From assembly GCA_052034745.1 (NCBI GenBank), contig JBPOIF010000012.1:1-33850 (forward strand): 33,850 nt of DNA, given 5' to 3'. The DNA comes from UBA4124 sp052034745 (GTDB lineage Bacteria; Patescibacteriota; Minisyncoccia; Phycocordibacterales; UBA9973). Made by a program: the position numbers and the translations under genes. The number at the start of each line of letters is the position of its first letter. Positions within the stretch are counted from its first letter, which is position 1. The notes beneath the pieces are model-generated. The model was given only the letters and a program-made list of their open reading frames with translations. It made no database searches and was not told where the DNA came from. Of the stretch, positions 14,979 through 22,952 are shown piece by piece.

Positions 14979-16257
14979 ACGACTGAATCTTGCGCTGCGC
15001 TTCATTGATTGCACTCATCGTGTCAGAGCGACCACTAATAATAGTGTTTATCATATCATACAGGGCGTTTTCTGTTCCTACTGCATTTGGGTCATACCAT
15101 GCAAACGACCCGAGCGCCGCCTTGAAAAATGTCGACACATACGGATTTTGCTGTGTCTGCAAAATAAGATCTCGACGCACTGGAGGAAGTGAGAGTCGTT
15201 TGGACAAATCATCGACCAATGCAAAACTTCCTGAAAGCTCGGCAACAAATGCGTACGCGGTGGTGAAGTTCGGTGCTGATTTCATAAGAGAAACCCCCGT
15301 AAAAGATCCAAACGTGAGTGGGCGAACAGCCTCTTGTGGCTGGAACAATTCCATCACATCAAAGTTGAGGTTTGGGTTTTGTGATTGAATAGTGAAAAGT
15401 TCACTTGCACGCCCAATATAAAACGCTGTTTTCCCAGCAATGAACATATCGACACTCTTGGGGAACGAACGATTCCATGAATACGATCCAGATGAAGGGT
15501 CAGCAAATGAGTTAAAGTAATCAACTGCTCCATCAATCGGGGCACCTCCATCGAGGACTGTCTCGTAGACACCGATCGAAGCATCATAGTCGACGATAGG
15601 ATTTCCTGATTGGATAAAAAGTGCTGAAAGAATATCTTTGAAGTGAGAAACGTTTACCGGATCACCAAGAGCGATAGTGCTCTGTGTGATGGCACCTGTC
15701 GGAGAGCGCTTAGTCAAACGAGGCACTGCATCAACAAGATCGTTCCATGTGCGAGGAGGAAGTGCGTAGACAGCCGATGCAAGAATATCTTTGTTGTAAT
15801 AGACAACAAGCGGGTCGACAACCAGCGGAATGGCGTAAGTGCCCTCAGTGTTCAAAAATATCTGCGCCCCATCGACATTGGTGTCTCGATAGGTTCGTTC
15901 ACTCAAAACAGAAAAAGGAATCGTGTATAACTTGTCTTTGAACTGTTCAAATGTCTCAGAAGAGAGAAACAAGACATCGGGAGGATACCCGTTTGCAAGC
16001 GCTACGGTTAACGTCTGCGCCAAGTCTTTTGCGGGAATCTCAGTGTATGCAACGGTATAGTCACCTCCTCGAGCATTGAAGTCTGATATATATCCATTCA
16101 TCACCGATTCAGGAAGGATACCCCATGCAACAACGGTACCCTGGATCTTGTCTGCCTGGTTAGAGTTTGAAGAAAATATTCCAGAAAAAACCGCAACAGC
16201 AATAACAAATGCGATTGAAAAAACAATGATGATCCCTGTTTGAAAAGATGTTTTCAT
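14968..16257 (-). CDS. Extracellular solute-binding protein, family 1 (sugar type)
   Basis: 429 residues in a periplasmic-binding-protein fold: an N-terminal helix (about 8-28) without a lipobox Cys, an opening strand VVAWGILPESVMNGYISDF, YPPDVLFLSSETFEQF, then YAIPLVVDPLVVYYNKDIL, which is characteristic of family 1 proteins, and hinge and C-terminal lobes. No permease or ATPase gene follows; pilin-like genes do. The protein may therefore serve as a tethered surface binder rather than an ABC import component. It is the first gene of the minus-strand run to 11550. Confidence 0.8.
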   Translation of the reverse strand: MKTSFQTGIIIVFSIAFVIAVAVFSGIFSSNSNQADKIQGTVVAWGILPESVMNGYISDFNARGGDYTVAYTEIPAKDLAQTLTVALANGYPPDVLFLSSETFEQFKDKLYTIPFSVLSERTYRDTNVDGAQIFLNTEGTYAIPLVVDPLVVYYNKDILASAVYALPPRTWNDLVDAVPRLTKRSPTGAITQSTIALGDPVNVSHFKDILSALFIQSGNPIVDYDASIGVYETVLDGGAPIDGAVDYFNSFADPSSGSYSWNRSFPKSVDMFIAGKTAFYIGRASELFTIQSQNPNLNFDVMELFQPQEAVRPLTFGSFTGVSLMKSAPNFTTAYAFVAELSGSFALVDDLSKRLSLPPVRRDLILQTQQNPYVSTFFKAALGSFAWYDPNAVGTENALYDMINTIISGRSDTMSAINEAQRKIQSYVQ

Positions 16258-16285
16258 TATCTAAAAGTATAACACCATTTCCTCT

Positions 16286-16810
16286 CTATCTCTGCAACAA
16301 GAGCGCCCAATGATGATCGCCTGCTTGAAGCGTGCTTGGAAGCTTGGTGAGTCCGACGCGAGTGCAGAGTGCTTCTGCCATCTCTTGAGTCACTACTGCC
16401 TGTGGAGCCGGTCCAATCCCTCCAAAAGATTCGGACCAGTCGACGACGAGTACTCGCCCTCCTGGTTTCAAGATGCGCTTTGCTTCATTGATGCACGCAA
16501 CTTTGTCATCGAGGTGAAAGAGGACGTTTGAGATGATCACGAAGTTAACCGACGCATCATCGAGACGAGTCCCTCCGGGAAGTTCGATATCTCCCCAGAG
16601 CGCATGGAGGTTCGCCATGTGCGCCTCTTGTGCGTCACGGGCGAGACGGTTGACAATCTCTCGGTGAATCTCGATAGCAAAGACACTGCCTTGCGGGACA
16701 AGCGATGCCGCTGCACGTGAGAGAAATCCTGACCCTGCTCCAAAATCAGCGACGCTATCGGTCACCTGGAGATTGCACGCAGCAAGTATCTGCGCAGGAT
16801 TCATGAACAT
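16286..16810 (-). CDS. SAM-dependent methyltransferase (class I)
   Basis: 174 residues with the Rossmann motif I VADFGAGSGFLSRAAA (about 19-34), motif post-I AIEIHRE, motif II-like DDASVNFVIISNVLFHL and KRILKPGGRVLVVDW. It resembles the Methyltransf_11/25 families; the substrate cannot be told. A minus-strand TATACT lies about 8 bases before the ATG, so the mRNA is nearly leaderless. Confidence 0.82.
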   Translation of the reverse strand: MFMNPAQILAACNLQVTDSVADFGAGSGFLSRAAASLVPQGSVFAIEIHREIVNRLARDAQEAHMANLHALWGDIELPGGTRLDDASVNFVIISNVLFHLDDKVACINEAKRILKPGGRVLVVDWSESFGGIGPAPQAVVTQEMAEALCTRVGLTKLPSTLQAGDHHWALLLQR

Positions 16811-16882
16811 ATATGTAGTATAGCAGTAAGAAAGTTAAAAGTTTATAAATTAAAAAGAAAACTCCTTGGTATACTATTTCCA

Positions 16883-17293
16883 ATGAAAAATCTACCTAAA
16901 CCGGAATCGTTTATGATGTTCTCAAACATATTCCTCACTCTCCCTGCGATAGTTTCAGCTCTTTATCACCAGTGGCTTTATTGCTTCTTTGCAACAGGAC
17001 TGGTCATCTTTTCTCCACTATTCCACTATTATCGAATAACCGATCGAAATTCAAACGTATACAAATTGTTCAAAACGCTCGATTGGCTGTTCGCCGTAGG
17101 AGCATTTTTGTATATGTACTATTACACCTATACCTACACAACCACTTTTCGCATTACTCTTTTTGCGCTCCTGACGTTTGTTGTCATATTTTTCTGGTAC
17201 GGATGGAAAAAAGCTTCTTATGAAAAACTTCACCCCTGGTTCCATATAATCGCTCCCCTAGTATCTACTCTTATTCTTGTAGTTGCTCACTAG
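16883..17293 (+). CDS. Hypothetical polytopic membrane protein
   Basis: 136 residues with four or five hydrophobic helices (about 12-28, 30-45, 66-83, 88-106 and 115-134) and conserved-looking His and Tyr residues inside them. The pattern faintly recalls small ceramidase or hemolysin III-like proteins, but no signature motif is secure. TATACT lies 8 bases before the ATG (GGTATACTATTTCCAATG), another near-leaderless start. Confidence 0.6.
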   Translation: MKNLPKPESFMMFSNIFLTLPAIVSALYHQWLYCFFATGLVIFSPLFHYYRITDRNSNVYKLFKTLDWLFAVGAFLYMYYYTYTYTTTFRITLFALLTFVVIFFWYGWKKASYEKLHPWFHIIAPLVSTLILVVAH

Positions 17294-17306
17294 TTCTTAA
17301 TTCTTT

Positions 17307-17486
17307 AAGCGAGGAGGTAGTACTGTCTTTTTCGTACCGAGGACTGTCTGAGCAAAGCGAGTTCCGCAGGAACAATTTCTTTTAGCGAGGAAGTGTAAGT
17401 ACTATTCTTGCACCGAGGACTGTTTGAGTGCTGTATTTATACAGCACGAGTTCCGCAGGAAAAGAATAGTACTTACACTTCCGAGC
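17307..17486. repeat. Structured palindromic repeat family, two tandem units
   Basis: Both units share a core: ACCGAGGACTGTnTGAG ... CGAGTTCCGCAGGAA (17336-17372 and 17412-17461). Unit 2 is framed by a perfect 21-bp inverted repeat (17389-17409 with 17463-17483) and has an internal 8-bp hairpin (17429-17446). Unit 1 lacks its right arm. Unit starts read GCGAGGA and the right end reads CCGAGCGC. No gene is present between 17294 and 17493. Related units lie at 22640 and 22829. Confidence 0.65.
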
Positions 17487-17493
17487 GCCCCAC

Positions 17494-19953
17494 CTATAGG
17501 CACGTCACCGACGCCAGCTCATCCCCTCCTCGAAGCTTCATGATAGAGACACCTTGTGTCTGTCGTCCACTTGAAGGAATAGTGTTGAGATCCACACGGA
17601 TCACCTGTCCTTTCTTTGACATCGCAACAAGCTCAGTATCATTGTGGACCACCTTTCCTACCATAAGTGCGCCCGTCTTTGCGGTCACTTTTGCGGTCTT
17701 GATACCGGAGCCACCACGCTTTTGGATCTTGTACTCTTTGAGTGGAGTCTTTTTGCCGAGACCATTTGCACCCATGATGAGCATGTACGCACCAGTCTCT
17801 TCGACGACAACATCAGCACCAACAACCTTGTCACTCTTTGCGAGCTTGATTGCGCGGACACCACCTGCAGCACGTCCCATCTCTCGGATATCCTTTTCAT
17901 CGAAACGGATTGATTGGCCTTGTGCAGTCGCAAGGATGACACTCTGACCCTTTTGTACGCGAAGGACAACATCGAGTTCATCTCCCGCATCAAGCTTGAT
18001 CGCGATGATACCACTGCGACGCACGTCTCTGAAGCTCTCGTACGCGACTTTCTTTGAGACACCATATCGAGTGACGAACATGAGTGATGCTTTTTCTTCT
18101 TTTGCTTTCTTTGGAACCGCAAGGATAGAGGTCACGCGCTCATCGGAGGCAAGCGAGAGGAAGTTCATGATGCTCTTGCCTTTTGTTGCACGCTTTCCTT
18201 CAGGAAGTTCGTACATCTTGATCTGATAGGCCTTTCCTTTGTTGGTAAAGAAGAGGAGGTCAGAGTGAGTATCGGTCGTCAGCAGCATCGTCACAAAATC
18301 CTCTTCCTTTGTCTCAAGGTCGATCACTCCTACCCCACCACGCTTTTGCATCTTGTATTCACCAGGATCGGTACGCTTCACGTATCCACCTGAAGTAAAG
18401 ACGAGGACTGAATCCTTTTCGGGAACGAGGTCTTCATCGGAGATGGTCTTTGTCCCACCAGAGACAATCTTTGTCTTGCGATCATCACCATACTTTGCTT
18501 TTATTTCATGCAATTCATCTGCAATGACTTTGAAAATCTTTTTTGCGCTTGCAAGGAGTGCTTCGAGTTCTGCGATGAGTTCCTGCTTTTCTTTGAGTTC
18601 GAGCTCGACAGCCTTTCGTTCAAGACCTGCGAGTTTCTGAAGGCGCATCTCAAGGATGGCATCAGTCTGCAAATCAGAGAATTTAAATTCTTTGATGAGG
18701 TTCACCTTTGCAACAGCAGCGTCTTTTGATGCACGGATCGTCGAGATGACCTTGTCGATATGATCAAGCGCCTTTTTGAGACCGAGGAGGATGTGCTCTC
18801 GTTCTTTTGCTTTTTTGAGATCAAACGCAGTGCGTCTGCGAACCACCACTTCTCGGTGTCCGACAAATGCAGACAAGATAGACTTGAGTGACAGTGTCTC
18901 TGGCGCCCCATCAACGAGCGCGACCATGTTGTAGTGGTATGCCTGTTCGAGCTGGGTGTGCTTGTAGAGGAAGTTCAAGACCTTTTGAGGGTTTGCGCCG
19001 GACTTGAGCACGATGACGATGCGGATATCGCTCGTCGAAAGTTCCTGGATGTCTTTGATACCTTCTATCTTTTTCTCTTGGACAAGGTTCGCGATTGATT
19101 CGATAAAGGTCGCTTTGTTGACCTGATACGGCAGTGATGAGATCACGATATGGTAGGCACCACCTTTTTGTTCGATAATTTCCGCTTCGCCACGACAGAC
19201 GACGCCTCCACGACCTGTTGCATAGGCATGCGCAATGTCAGCCTTGTTAAAAGCGAGTCCTCCTGTTGGAAAGTCGGGACCTTTGATGATCTCTGCGAGT
19301 GATTCGTTGGTTGCATCATCGTGTTCGATGATGTGGAGACACGCATCGACAACCTCACCGAGATTGTGTGGAGGGATGTTGGTCGCCATACCGACAGCGA
19401 TACCGAGTGTCCCGTTGAGCAAGAGGCTCGGCACTGCAGTTGGCATAACAGACGGCTCCTTGCGAGTCGCGTCATAGTTGGGACGAAAATCAACGGTATC
19501 CTTTTCGATATCGCGAAGTATCTCAGAAGAGATCTTTGACATACGAGCCTCGGTATAACGCATCGCTGCGGGAGAGTCTCCGTCGATAGACCCAAAGTTT
19601 CCCTGACCTTTGACGAGTGGATAGCGATACGAGAAGTCCTGCGCCATCTTTGTCATCGCATCATAGACAGATGCGTCACCATGGGGGTGATATTTACCGA
19701 GCACGTCACCGACAATAAAAGCGCTCTTTCGGAACTTTGCACTCGAAGTGAGGCCGTTTTCATGGAGAGAGTAGAGGATGCGACGATGCACTGGCTTCAA
19801 ACCATCACGAACATCAGGAAGCGCACGATCAGTAATGACACTCATCGCATAGTCGATGAATGATTCACGCATCTCGCGTACGATATTGATCGGCACTACC
19901 TGCTGACGAGGCTCTGCAACGACTGATTGTTCTGGTTGAGATTTTTTAGCCAT
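17494..19953 (-). CDS. gyrA: DNA gyrase subunit A
   Basis: Introduces negative supercoils together with GyrB. The 819 residues hold the winged-helix/tower domain with catalytic Tyr133 in AAMRYTEARM, the coiled-coil tower, and a C-terminal beta-pinwheel with a GyrA-box-like QKRGGVG and a second QKRGGSG in the last part. The box separates it from ParC. The quinolone-determining loop reads HGDASVYD (91-98), with Ala94 at the position of E. coli Ser83, as in mycobacterial GyrA. The product starts MAKKSQPEQS; a TATAAT-like box lies about 25 bases upstream. gyrB is not in the window. Confidence 0.95.
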   Translation of the reverse strand: MAKKSQPEQSVVAEPRQQVVPINIVREMRESFIDYAMSVITDRALPDVRDGLKPVHRRILYSLHENGLTSSAKFRKSAFIVGDVLGKYHPHGDASVYDAMTKMAQDFSYRYPLVKGQGNFGSIDGDSPAAMRYTEARMSKISSEILRDIEKDTVDFRPNYDATRKEPSVMPTAVPSLLLNGTLGIAVGMATNIPPHNLGEVVDACLHIIEHDDATNESLAEIIKGPDFPTGGLAFNKADIAHAYATGRGGVVCRGEAEIIEQKGGAYHIVISSLPYQVNKATFIESIANLVQEKKIEGIKDIQELSTSDIRIVIVLKSGANPQKVLNFLYKHTQLEQAYHYNMVALVDGAPETLSLKSILSAFVGHREVVVRRRTAFDLKKAKEREHILLGLKKALDHIDKVISTIRASKDAAVAKVNLIKEFKFSDLQTDAILEMRLQKLAGLERKAVELELKEKQELIAELEALLASAKKIFKVIADELHEIKAKYGDDRKTKIVSGGTKTISDEDLVPEKDSVLVFTSGGYVKRTDPGEYKMQKRGGVGVIDLETKEEDFVTMLLTTDTHSDLLFFTNKGKAYQIKMYELPEGKRATKGKSIMNFLSLASDERVTSILAVPKKAKEEKASLMFVTRYGVSKKVAYESFRDVRRSGIIAIKLDAGDELDVVLRVQKGQSVILATAQGQSIRFDEKDIREMGRAAGGVRAIKLAKSDKVVGADVVVEETGAYMLIMGANGLGKKTPLKEYKIQKRGGSGIKTAKVTAKTGALMVGKVVHNDTELVAMSKKGQVIRVDLNTIPSSGRQTQGVSIMKLRGGDELASVTCL

Positions 19954-19981
19954 ATTCTATAAAAAGCCCTGAGATTATACC

Positions 19982-20188
19982 CTAATTTGCCCCAAAAAAC
20001 GATTGCGTAGTCTCAAAAATCGTTTTATAAAAATCACGAAGTGGGGCGCCGTCTCCTTCTTTTGAACTCTGCTGCCGTCCTTTTGTACTATAGAGGACCA
20101 CCATCAAAACAATGAGTACGAGTGCGACCCCTGCCGTGGCAAGAAAAGCTATCTTTTTTCGAACATGGAGAGGCTTTTCGGAAAGCAT
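19982..20188 (-). CDS. Small single-pass membrane protein
   Basis: 68 residues: a basic N-terminus, one transmembrane helix (about 13-33), then a short polar tail ending FFETTQSFFGAN-like. It starts 14 bases after the stop of the MBL-fold gene and is probably cotranscribed with it. No family recognised. Its size makes it uncertain, but the helix and operon spacing favour a real gene. Confidence 0.5.
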   Translation of the reverse strand: MLSEKPLHVRKKIAFLATAGVALVLIVLMVVLYSTKGRQQSSKEGDGAPLRDFYKTIFETTQSFFGAN

Positions 20189-20202
20189 AAAAAGAGGAAA
20201 GG

Positions 20203-20811
20203 TTATGATTGTGGAGCAAGGATCATGATGTGTCCCTCTTTCCCATCGAGATCACGACGCTTGAGGGTTGCCTTGTCCTGTACTTCGTTTTTCTCTTGAC
20301 CACCCTCTTTGAGGAATCTCGCAAGTGACGCACCATCGTACTCGTACGGAATGATGACATTTGGATCGTACCCGACCGCAGCTTTGTATGCTCCAGCAGG
20401 ATCACCGAGCACAGGAACAAAGACCATATCTGCTGCTGTCGCAATCTCTTTTGCTTCACCGGCAAGTGGACTGTCGCTTGATGCGAGCCCGAGAAATGCA
20501 ATCTTGATCCCATCGAGCTCAAAACCGTACACCGTGTTGATAGTCCCTTCGGCAGTCTTGCTCATCGCACCCGTAAAAAGGAGACCTCTCGCTTCATAAC
20601 TTCCAGGTCCGTCGATGACAAACGGCGTCTTTTCTCCGAGCGTCACTGTTTCTGGGTCATTGCAATCAGGTGTGTTGGTTGTAATGAGTGCAATATCAGC
20701 GCCAAAACGTGCCGGTTTTGATGCTTTGCTTGGTGGGTTGAGAGCAATCGTGAGATCTCCGAGCGTCAGTTTGAAATAGGATTTGCCGTAGTGTGTGATA
20801 ACCATAGGCAC
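20203..20811 (-). CDS. MBL-fold protein with degenerate metal site
   Basis: 202 residues in the fold of Zn-dependent beta-lactamase-superfamily hydrolases (UlaG-like branch): ITHYGKSYFKL start, FVIDGPGSYEARGLLF, GIKIAFLGLAS and the terminal VIIPYEYDG. The usual HxHxDH metal motif falls where this protein reads TTNTPDCND (44-52), and the preceding DP becomes NPP, so the normal metal ligands are missing. It is likely a non-catalytic relative. An extended -10 (TGCTATAGT) ends about 7 bases before the ATG. Confidence 0.75.
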   Translation of the reverse strand: MPMVITHYGKSYFKLTLGDLTIALNPPSKASKPARFGADIALITTNTPDCNDPETVTLGEKTPFVIDGPGSYEARGLLFTGAMSKTAEGTINTVYGFELDGIKIAFLGLASSDSPLAGEAKEIATAADMVFVPVLGDPAGAYKAAVGYDPNVIIPYEYDGASLARFLKEGGQEKNEVQDKATLKRRDLDGKEGHIMILAPQS

Positions 20812-20834
20812 ACTATAGCAAAAAAATAAGTACT

Positions 20835-20869
20835 AAAAAACCCCTGTACTTCAAATGAACTACAGGGGC
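20835..20869 (-). terminator. Terminator of the 20888 gene
   Basis: On the minus strand CCCCTGTA pairs with TACAGGGG (20861-20868 with 20841-20848), followed by TTTTTTAGTA. It lies directly after the stop of the small anchored protein. Confidence 0.8.
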
Positions 20870-20887
20870 TTATGTGCTGGAACATTA

Positions 20888-21244
20888 CTATTGTTTTATA
20901 AAAACAACAATGTCGTTTTCCCAAACAGGATCATCAGAAACGTACCAGTACTTTTTTACAGATACCTTCGTACCGATATTAAGTGGGATGCCTGAAAAAC
21001 CAGATACCTTTTGTGATGTGTCAGCGTCATAGCCAACAATGTACCGGACAACATGTCCTGGCATTGATGAGTCCACACCAACAACAATACCCGAAAGGTA
21101 TCCCAACTTGTTATCGACGGATATTTTTTCCTTGACGGGATCAAAAATGGTTTGGGTTTTTCTTTTCTTGTTAGAAAGAGAAACTACCAGAAAAACAATA
21201 CCGACAATGGAAAATAACGTTAATAATGCATGTAATTTTTTCAT
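20888..21244 (-). CDS. Hypothetical membrane-anchored protein
   Basis: 118 residues with one N-terminal helix (about 7-24), a KKRKTQ stop-transfer, and a beta-rich domain with VRYIVGYDADT and a C-terminal VSVKKYWYVSDDPVWENDIV strand pair. It may have an OB- or SH3-like barrel; no family was recognised. It is monocistronic, with its own strong promoter (21283-21311) and terminator. The A/T-rich codon use resembles the hypothetical genes of 30-33 kb. Confidence 0.68.
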   Translation of the reverse strand: MKKLHALLTLFSIVGIVFLVVSLSNKKRKTQTIFDPVKEKISVDNKLGYLSGIVVGVDSSMPGHVVRYIVGYDADTSQKVSGFSGIPLNIGTKVSVKKYWYVSDDPVWENDIVVFIKQ

Positions 21245-21282
21245 GGTTATTTTTTTGAATGAACATTTTATTGAGCACTTGT

Positions 21283-21311
21283 ATTATAGCATATTTATGC
21301 TATATAGTCAA
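21283..21311 (-). promoter_or_regulatory. Consensus promoter of the 20888 gene
   Basis: On the minus strand TTGACT (21311-21306), a 17-base spacer and TATAAT (21288-21283). GCATATTTATGC (21289-21300) in the spacer is a perfect palindrome that could bind a regulator. Confidence 0.8.
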
Positions 21312-21438
21312 TACTACCACTCCACACTCTTTTATGGTATTGTCTCCTAGCAAACATGAGTTTGTATTAACAAGTACCCTTTCAGGAATAACCCCTCGCG
21401 TTGCACAAAATGAGCGCTTGGAATCTTGGGAGGCTGTT

Positions 21439-21480
21439 ATTCCCCTTTTTGTACGGGGAATGCATGCCGCCTCAGGGCGG
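21439..21480 (+). promoter_or_regulatory. Structured leader of the S1 gene
   Basis: Two hairpins precede the S1 ATG at 21494: ATTCCCC/GGGGAAT (21439-21445 with 21455-21461) and CCGCC/GGCGG (21467-21471 with 21476-21480), followed by an AU-rich run up to the start codon. Bacterial S1 often autoregulates through such leaders; that role is inferred. Confidence 0.4.
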
Positions 21481-21493
21481 AATTTTTATTTTT

Positions 21494-22633
21494 ATGCCAA
21501 GAACAAAAGCTACTGACGAAATCGAAGAGACAACAACTGCGGTTGAAAGTCCTGTCGAAAAAGAAGAAGAACAAGAAGGTCGTCCTCGTGTCGACAGTCT
21601 TGTGGAAGGTCCAGTGATTGCCGTTGACAAAGCAGCGATCTACATCGACTTGCCTCCCTACGGTACTGGAGTGATCTACGGTCGCGAATACATCGCAGCA
21701 CGTGATCTCATCAAGAAGACAAACATCGGAGATATCATCAAGGCAAAAGTTGTCGAAAGTGAAAACACCGATGGCTACGTCGAACTCTCTCTCAAAGAAG
21801 CAAAACAAGCACTCATCTGGGGTGAAGCCGAAGAAGCAATCAAGAACAAGACCCTCTTTGACCTCCTCATCAAGGATGCAAACAAAGGTGGGCTCATTAT
21901 CGATTGGCAAGGGGTGTCAGGATTTCTCCCGGCATCACAGCTCAAGCCTGAGCACTACCCTCGCGTTGAAGATAGCGACAAGGACAAGATCCTTCGCGAA
22001 CTCAAGCGTCTCGTAGGGACCAAGCTTGCAGTCACGATGATTTCGGCAAATCCAAAAGATGGCAAACTCATCTTCTCTGAAAAAGAATCAAACCCTCAAG
22101 AGCGACAAGAAGTCATCAGCAAGTACGCTGTTGGCGATGAGCTCTCATGTGAAGTTACTGGTATCGTTGACTTTGGAGTGTTCCTCAAGATCGAGGAAGG
22201 ACTCGAAGGACTCGTTCACATCAGTGAGCTCGACTGGGGTCTCGTGGAAGACCCACGCGCACTCTTTAAGCTCAAGGACAAGGTAAAGGCAAAGATCATC
22301 GACATAAAAGATGGCAAGATCTCGCTCTCTATCAAAGCCCTCAAGGAAAACCCTTGGAAGAGCTTCGAAGGTTCACTCAAACGTGGAGACCTCGTCAAAG
22401 GGGTGGTCATCAAGTACAACAAACATGGTGCCCTCGTCTCAATCAAAGAAGGTGTTGCAGGACTTGTCCACCAATCATCATTTGGAAGTGAGGCAAAGCT
22501 CAAAGAAGCCCTTCAGCTCGGACGAACCTATCCATTCACCGTGACCCTCTTTGAACCAAGAGAACAGCGCATGACCCTCGTCTTTGGTGAACAAAAGCTC
22601 GAAGAGATCAAAGAAGAAAAGAAAGAAGCGTAA
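21494..22633 (+). CDS. rpsA: Ribosomal protein S1 (four S1-type domains)
   Basis: Binds mRNA and helps dock it on the 30S subunit. About 379 residues from MPRTKATDE; the longer frame (to 21401) would translate the hairpin leader. After an acidic N-terminus come four S1/OB repeats: VDSLVEGPVIAVDKAAIYID, KTLFDLLIKDANKGGLIID, GDELSCEVTGIVDFGVFLKI...GLEGLVHISELDW (canonical) and GDLVKGVVIKYNKHGALVSI...GVAGLVHQS. Four repeats rather than six is normal outside proteobacteria. There is no Shine-Dalgarno motif, only a U-rich stretch before ATG. Confidence 0.92.
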   Translation: MPRTKATDEIEETTTAVESPVEKEEEQEGRPRVDSLVEGPVIAVDKAAIYIDLPPYGTGVIYGREYIAARDLIKKTNIGDIIKAKVVESENTDGYVELSLKEAKQALIWGEAEEAIKNKTLFDLLIKDANKGGLIIDWQGVSGFLPASQLKPEHYPRVEDSDKDKILRELKRLVGTKLAVTMISANPKDGKLIFSEKESNPQERQEVISKYAVGDELSCEVTGIVDFGVFLKIEEGLEGLVHISELDWGLVEDPRALFKLKDKVKAKIIDIKDGKISLSIKALKENPWKSFEGSLKRGDLVKGVVIKYNKHGALVSIKEGVAGLVHQSSFGSEAKLKEALQLGRTYPFTVTLFEPREQRMTLVFGEQKLEEIKEEKKEA

Positions 22634-22639
22634 AGTTTC

Positions 22640-22781
22640 GGAATAACGTTCTTTTCAAATACACGCTCGGTTTTTCCAGCGAACACCTCGCTCATCCTCG
22701 ACATTTCTCTGTCAAGACAACAAGGTCTATGACAGACCAATCAGAAATGTCTGCGGGAGTTATTTGAAAAGAAGTTATTCC
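22640..22781. repeat. Structured palindromic repeat, reverse orientation
   Basis: Arms 22640-22661 and 22761-22781 pair over 21 bp with one bulged base. Inside are nested repeats GACATTTCT/AGAAATGTC (22700-22708 with 22743-22751) and TCTGTC/GACAGA (22708-22713 with 22731-22736). On the minus strand the core GTCGAGGATGAGCGAG ... TTCGCTGGAAAAACCGAGCG resembles the 17.4-kb units. It sits directly after the S1 stop. Confidence 0.6.
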
Positions 22782-22784
22782 TCC

Positions 22785-22821
22785 ATAAAGAAAACACCCC
22801 TTAACGGGGTGTTTTCTTTAT
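22785..22821. terminator. 16-bp terminator hairpin
   Basis: 22785-22800 pairs perfectly with 22806-22821 around TTAAC; the GGGGTG core is followed by TTTTCTTTAT. It would end the S1 transcript and can act on both strands. Confidence 0.88.
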
Positions 22822-22828
22822 ATCTAGC

Positions 22829-22952
22829 AAAGGAAGCGAGGACGTACGATGTTTTTAGAGACTGTGGAGGCGCGACTGGCGCCAAGTACGAGGAATTTTT
22901 CAGCAGAAAAATATCCGTGCTCTAAAAACATCGTGCCTCTGAGCGTTCCTTT
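22829..22952. repeat. Structured palindromic repeat between S1 and pth
   Basis: Outer ends AAAGGAA/TTCCTTT (22829-22835 with 22946-22952) and a 17-bp arm pair with one G-U (22844-22860 with 22920-22936). The interior has GGCGC/GCGCC-type and TTTTTC/GAAAAA hairpins. Ends read GCGAGGA and TGAGCG, as in the 17.4-kb unit, though arm sequences differ entirely. It abuts the pth stop codon. Confidence 0.58.

Noticed and set aside
17294..17493. CRISPR array
   Set aside because: The tandem units number two, differ in length and contain long inverted repeats; there are no regular spacers and no cas genes.
21401..21493. 31-residue N-terminal extension of S1
   Set aside because: The translated residues are atypical for S1 and would run through two hairpins; the MPRTK start gives the usual N-terminus.
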